NCBI GenBank assembly: GCA_022447185.1
Contig: JAKVAY010000056.1
Coordinates: 1 to 58,876, forward strand
Source of the DNA: Fuerstiella sp.
Lineage (GTDB): Bacteria; Planctomycetota; Planctomycetia; Planctomycetales; Planctomycetaceae
Length of the DNA: 58,876 nt
Direction of reading: 5' to 3'
In this document: positions 55,721-58,876 of the stretch, one piece after another
How positions within the stretch are numbered: position 1 is the first letter of the stretch
How the letters are laid out: every line of letters starts with the position of its first letter
Translations under genes and position numbers: made by a program
The notes under the pieces: generated by a model
Database searches by the model: none
What the model was told of the DNA's origin: nothing
The model's input: only the letters and a program-made list of their open reading frames with translations

Positions 55721-56557
55721 TCACCGGAAGATCTCAATCGTCTTTGATGCTGGGAGCACACCTGCCACTGTCGCTCGCTGAGAAAGCTGATCCAGCGCCT
55801 CACGTCCGGTTTCACCGAGGTCGACCGTCCACTCATTGACATACAAATCGACATGCTGCATCAGTACGTCGTCGTCGAATTCCTGCGCAAATCGTCGCAT
55901 TGTTGGCAACGCAGCATGTCGATCCGACATTGCAAACTGCAGCGAATCATGAATGGTTGCCTGCACCGCCCTAATAACGTCTGACGGCAGCGAGCGGCGG
56001 GCCACGATTCCGCCCAGCGGAAGTGGACAGGCGGTTTCCGTTTCCCAACGGGTGCCCAGGTCTTCGACGAGAGAGAGTCCGGCCTGTTTCCATGTAAAAC
56101 GGCCTTCATGAATGCAGACCCCAAAGTCGGCCTCGCCACGTTCCAGTGCCGGCATGATGTCGGAAAAAACTACCTGGCGGACGCGAGTCGTCTCATGATG
56201 AAAGAGCTGAAACAGCAATGCCGCGGTCGTGTCTTCACCTGGACAGAGTGTCACCTGACTCACATCAAGCGGAACACTGTCCGGCTGAGCGCCCAGCAGC
56301 AGCGGACCGACCTGGTATCCCAGTGCCGATCCCGACGGCAAAACAACCGTTTCATCGGTCATTTTCAGTGCCGCATGAAAGCTTGTTTTTGCAGCATCAA
56401 AATCACCGGAAAACAAACGATCATTGAGTTGCTGGATGTCCAGGAACTCCAGCCTAAATTCCAGCCCTCGCCAATCAACCGCTTTGGTAATCAAGGCATG
56501 GAACGCAAACGTGTCATTGGGACACGTGGAAATTGCCAGATGAATCGGCCTCGTCAC
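55721..56557 (-). CDS. mqnD: 1,4-dihydroxy-6-naphthoate synthase (futalosine pathway)
   Basis: Makes 1,4-dihydroxy-6-naphthoate from cyclic dehypoxanthinyl futalosine in the alternative menaquinone pathway. The 278-residue protein has the periplasmic-binding-like fold of MqnA/MqnD: LAISTCPNDTFAFHAL at the start, AAKTSFHAALKM, SDIMPALERGEADFGVCIHE and CPLPLGGIVARRSLP. The SxCPNDT opening separates MqnD from MqnA. The start is a GTG at 56557, 19 bases after the SirB1-type gene, so the two are likely one transcript. It shows the cell makes menaquinone by the futalosine route. Confidence 0.92.
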   Translation of the reverse strand: MTRPIHLAISTCPNDTFAFHALITKAVDWRGLEFRLEFLDIQQLNDRLFSGDFDAAKTSFHAALKMTDETVVLPSGSALGYQVGPLLLGAQPDSVPLDVSQVTLCPGEDTTAALLFQLFHHETTRVRQVVFSDIMPALERGEADFGVCIHEGRFTWKQAGLSLVEDLGTRWETETACPLPLGGIVARRSLPSDVIRAVQATIHDSLQFAMSDRHAALPTMRRFAQEFDDDVLMQHVDLYVNEWTVDLGETGREALDQLSQRATVAGVLPASKTIEIFR

Positions 56558-56576
56558 AATCTGCTGTCTCTTCAGT

Positions 56577-57416
56577 TCAGTTGTACTGAGGAATCTGCTT
56601 TTGCGCTTCTCGTAAATGGTGCTGCAGCACCGGTTGTTCCTGAATTGTACAAACGCTGATGCAGTGTTCCAGTAAATCTACCGCCTCACCCGGTCGGCCG
56701 GCGCGCAGAGTCAGGATTGCCAGATCACGCCGCTCGCGCCATGAACCAGGTTTGAGACAGGCCAGTCGACGCTGCACTCTCCATGCAGATGTCCACTGAT
56801 CTTTAGAACCGAACATCGCCTTAAGGTTATTGAGCATGCGAATAATGACGACACGTTCGCTGACCGGCTTCAGAGTCGGGTAAATTTCAGCGGTTGGCAA
56901 CTCAGTAATCTCATGCAGCCATTCCACACATTCCACTTCGTCCATGATGTGTCCGCCGCGAAACGGGTCAATATAGATGATCCCAGCGTCGCTGTTGAGC
57001 CGCGTGATAAAGTGGGACGGGGCCGAGATGCCCTCCAGAGGGATGCCCAGTTCACTGGCGATCGCCATGTAGACGACGGACAGCGTAATCGGCAGACCCC
57101 TTCCGGTTTCCAGCACACGATTCAGATAACTGGCGTCCGGTTGTTCGAAGCAACTCTCGTGGCCGCACAGATTCAGGTCATTCGTCAGGTGACTGATCAG
57201 TAATTTCAGTTCGTTGAGATCGTCACCGGCAAGGGCCACGGGGCGAGTCAATGAAGCCACTGACGATCGCAGAGTCTCGAGTGTCGGCGCGAAGTCCAGA
57301 TCCGGTTGTTCGTCGCGTGCAATTTCCAGTGCCGCCACTACCAAATCGATGTCAGACTCCCGGCGAACCATTCGCTGGAACTGAGTATCGTCTTTGAATG
57401 ACCGAGTTGCAGACAT
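56577..57416 (-). CDS. SirB1-family transglutaminase-like protein with TPR
   Basis: A 279-residue cytoplasmic protein of the SirB1 family. It has a transglutaminase-like core (about 80-160: NRVLETGRGLPITLSVVYMAIASELGIPLEGISAPSHF when joined, with the His in APSHF and Asp in YIDPFRGG), and a TPR-like C-terminal domain. A Cys in the usual nucleophile position is not obvious, so catalysis is doubtful, as for other SirB1 proteins. Some are linked to translation factor maturation in gene neighbourhoods, but the role is unknown. First gene of a pair with mqnD. Confidence 0.87.
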   Translation of the reverse strand: MSATRSFKDDTQFQRMVRRESDIDLVVAALEIARDEQPDLDFAPTLETLRSSVASLTRPVALAGDDLNELKLLISHLTNDLNLCGHESCFEQPDASYLNRVLETGRGLPITLSVVYMAIASELGIPLEGISAPSHFITRLNSDAGIIYIDPFRGGHIMDEVECVEWLHEITELPTAEIYPTLKPVSERVVIIRMLNNLKAMFGSKDQWTSAWRVQRRLACLKPGSWRERRDLAILTLRAGRPGEAVDLLEHCISVCTIQEQPVLQHHLREAQKQIPQYN

Positions 57417-57735
57417 CAGAATTCGACGGGAAATAAATTACATCATCCGGGGAACTGACGCAGCTCCGGCCATGAGCCATATGACTATAGTGAGGCCGCA
57501 GAATTGTCACAATGGCGAGATCTCTTTTGGATTACCAGCAGAAACTGCAGATTGTCGTTCACCGGCGGGCCTTCGAGATATACGGAACAGAGAATTTCAG
57601 CCATGATTACCGGTCGTCCGGCAGTTCATTTGACCGTGTTGTTGTCGCGTCGTAAGGTGATCGTGCTCAACCTAAATGGGTTGTAGTGATGATGCTCTGT
57701 CTCATGGGCTTTCTGGTGCCTGCGGATTCCAAATC
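57417..57735. other. Divergent intergenic region upstream of the binding-protein gene
   Basis: 319 bases. No gene has good support; a 27-codon frame at 57603-57686 (starting MITGRPAVHL) has no evidence beyond its start and stop. Promoters for the divergent SirB1-type and sugar-binding genes should lie here but are not clear. Confidence 0.3.
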
Positions 57736-58876
57736 ATGAACTCTCTGAATCGTGTGCCTCTGATTCTTCTTTGTTGTCTGGTTTGGATTTGCGGCTGTGC
57801 GTCCAGTGATTCGTCTTCCGAATCAGGTGAGACACCGGAAAACGGCGGATCAGGATCCTCATCAGACGATCAGCCGAACGTGGCTTACGTTACAAACGGA
57901 ATCGCTTCATTCTGGGTCATCGCGGAAAAAGGAGCGCTTGACGGTGGTAAAGAATTTGGTGCACAAGTCCAGGTTTTGATGCCTGGTACCGACGGTGTGG
58001 GGGATCAAAAACGCATGTGTCAGGACTTGCTGGCGCAGGGAATTGAGGGCATTGCCATCAGCCCCATCGACCCTGACAATCAGGGAGATCTTCTTAACGA
58101 AATCTCGCAGAACACGAACATGATCACGCACGATTCCGATGCGCCGAATAGTGAACGGCATTGTTACGTCGGAATGGACAACTACGCTGCCGGTCGGATG
58201 TGCGGAGAACTGGTAAAGGAAGCAATGCCCGAAGGCGGGAGCGTGATGATCTTTGTTGGCCGCCTGGGTCAAGCCAACGCCAGACAGCGGCGACAGGGAG
58301 TGATCGATGAGCTGCTTGATCGCCAGGCCGACCCTAATCGGTACGACGATCCAAATGACGGCGAACAGAAGAATGAAAAATACACAATCCTTGACACGCG
58401 CACAGATGGATTTGATTTCTCCAAAGCCAAAGAACAGGCACAGGACGCTATCGCACGTTATCCCGACCTTGGCTGCATGGTCGGTTTATTCGCTTACAAC
58501 CCACCACTGATTTTGGATTCAGTTCGCGACGCCGGAAAGATTGGCCAAATCAAAATCATCGGTTTTGACGAAGACGAGGCCTGTCTCAAGGGAATCGCCG
58601 ATGGAGAAATCCATGGAACGACGGTTCAGAATCCCTATGAGTACGGTCGCAGATCCGTTGAAATACTCACAGGCCTCGCAAAAGGTGATCAGTCGGTACT
58701 CCCGGAAGGGGGCGTTTTGCATATTCCGGCTCGTAATATTCGGGCAGACACCGTGGCCGACTTCCACCAGAATCTGAAAACGCTGCTGGCAGAAGGCAGT
58801 CGTGCGACAACCGGTAAGGTCAACGATGAATCAGTCGCCGAACCGAACCCGGAAGGAGACGCGGCTGAGTCGTCGT
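57736..58876 (+). CDS. Sugar ABC transporter substrate-binding lipoprotein, cut by window edge
   Basis: Open from the ATG at 57736 to the right edge: 380 residues with the stop not reached. The N-terminus is a lipoprotein signal ([13 protein letters not shown], Cys21), followed by a Ser/Gly/Glu-rich linker and a RbsB-type periplasmic-binding domain: [59 protein letters not shown] and [15 protein letters not shown]. Such proteins bind ribose, xylose or related sugars and deliver them to an ABC importer; the ATPase and permease probably follow outside the window. The tail after residue 360 is acidic and low-complexity. Confidence 0.9.
   Translation, partial: MNSLNRVPLILLCCLVWICGCASSDSSSESGETPENGGSGSSSDDQPNVAYVTNGIASFWVIAEKGALDGGKEFGAQVQVLMPGTDGVGDQKRMCQDLLAQGIEGIAISPIDPDNQGDLLNEISQNTNMITHDSDAPNSERHCYVGMDNYAAGRMCGELVKEAMPEGGSVMIFVGRLGQANARQRRQGVIDELLDRQADPNRYDDPNDGEQKNEKYTILDTRTDGFDFSKAKEQAQDAIARYPDLGCMVGLFAYNPPLILDSVRDAGKIGQIKIIGFDEDEACLKGIADGEIHGTTVQNPYEYGRRSVEILTGLAKGDQSVLPEGGVLHIPARNIRADTVADFHQNLKTLLAEGSRATTGKVNDESVAEPNPEGDAAESS

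Noticed and set aside
57603..57686. 27-codon frame before the sugar-binding lipoprotein gene
   Set aside because: No ribosome site of note and no similarity; too short to support.

Overview
The window reads as a chromosomal segment of a marine-type planctomycete (Planctomycetales; a Fuerstiella- or Gimesia-like relative is a guess). The support is the DUF1549/DUF1553 'PSD1' c-type cytochrome gene paired with a DUF1501 gene, a DUF6807 (PmoA-like) protein, many exported proteins of no known family, weak Shine-Dalgarno use, moderate GC content and the futalosine menaquinone gene mqnD. Apart from two genes cut by the window edges and one mildly foreign-looking gene, it is ordinary core genome with short co-directional groups. 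I see no rRNA, tRNA, CRISPR array, transposase or prophage.

Layout. 1-5.1 kb: a secreted protein cut by the left edge, then SppA-type peptidase, apolipoprotein N-acyltransferase (lnt), a small lipoprotein and a DUF2062 membrane protein. 5.5-10.9 kb: PTS enzyme I (ptsI), RNase E/G, ribosomal protein L21 and a family-2 glycosyltransferase. 11.2-18.2 kb: serC with a small partner gene, prs, mutS and an exported two-domain rhodanese. 18.5-21.9 kb (minus): a Stv-like gene with different codon use, then a DUF6807-ABC ATPase-permease operon. 22.4-30.9 kb: a VKOR-DsbA fusion behind a structured leader, a Gfo/Idh/MocA oxidoreductase, ahcY, a CPBP protease, trpC, a NUDIX protein and an exported YbjN/CesT-like protein. 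31.4-42.4 kb: bifunctional PutA, the PSD1/DUF1501 pair, a membrane-anchored unknown, a di-haem cytochrome c peroxidase and a degenerate MnmE-like GTPase. 42.9-52.3 kb: an exopolysaccharide locus (carboxypeptidase-regulatory-like protein; Wza-like lipoprotein, Wzc-like tyrosine kinase, O-antigen-ligase/TPR protein, sugar-phosphate transferase). 52.4-53.7 kb (minus): hpf-ptsN-HPr, a regulatory PTS cluster whose enzyme I is the ptsI about 46 kb away. 54.0-58.9 kb: an RlmL/RlmK-type RNA methyltransferase, a SelW-like selenoprotein, mqnD with a SirB1-type protein, and a sugar-binding lipoprotein cut by the right edge.

Most notable: at 55353-55565 there is a 70-residue SelW/Rdx-family gene that is open only if its in-frame TGA (55383-55385) is read as selenocysteine, giving a C-V-M-U redox motif. 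A hairpin just downstream (55401-55417) carries the loop GGUCU, which I recall from the E. coli fdhF SECIS. Simple stop-to-stop gene finding would miss this gene. Other points of interest are a nested multi-helix RNA upstream of the VKOR-DsbA gene, three consecutive hairpins upstream of the exopolysaccharide operon, an HPr lacking the usual arginine two residues after its phospho-histidine, and an MnmE paralogue missing its catalytic C-terminus.
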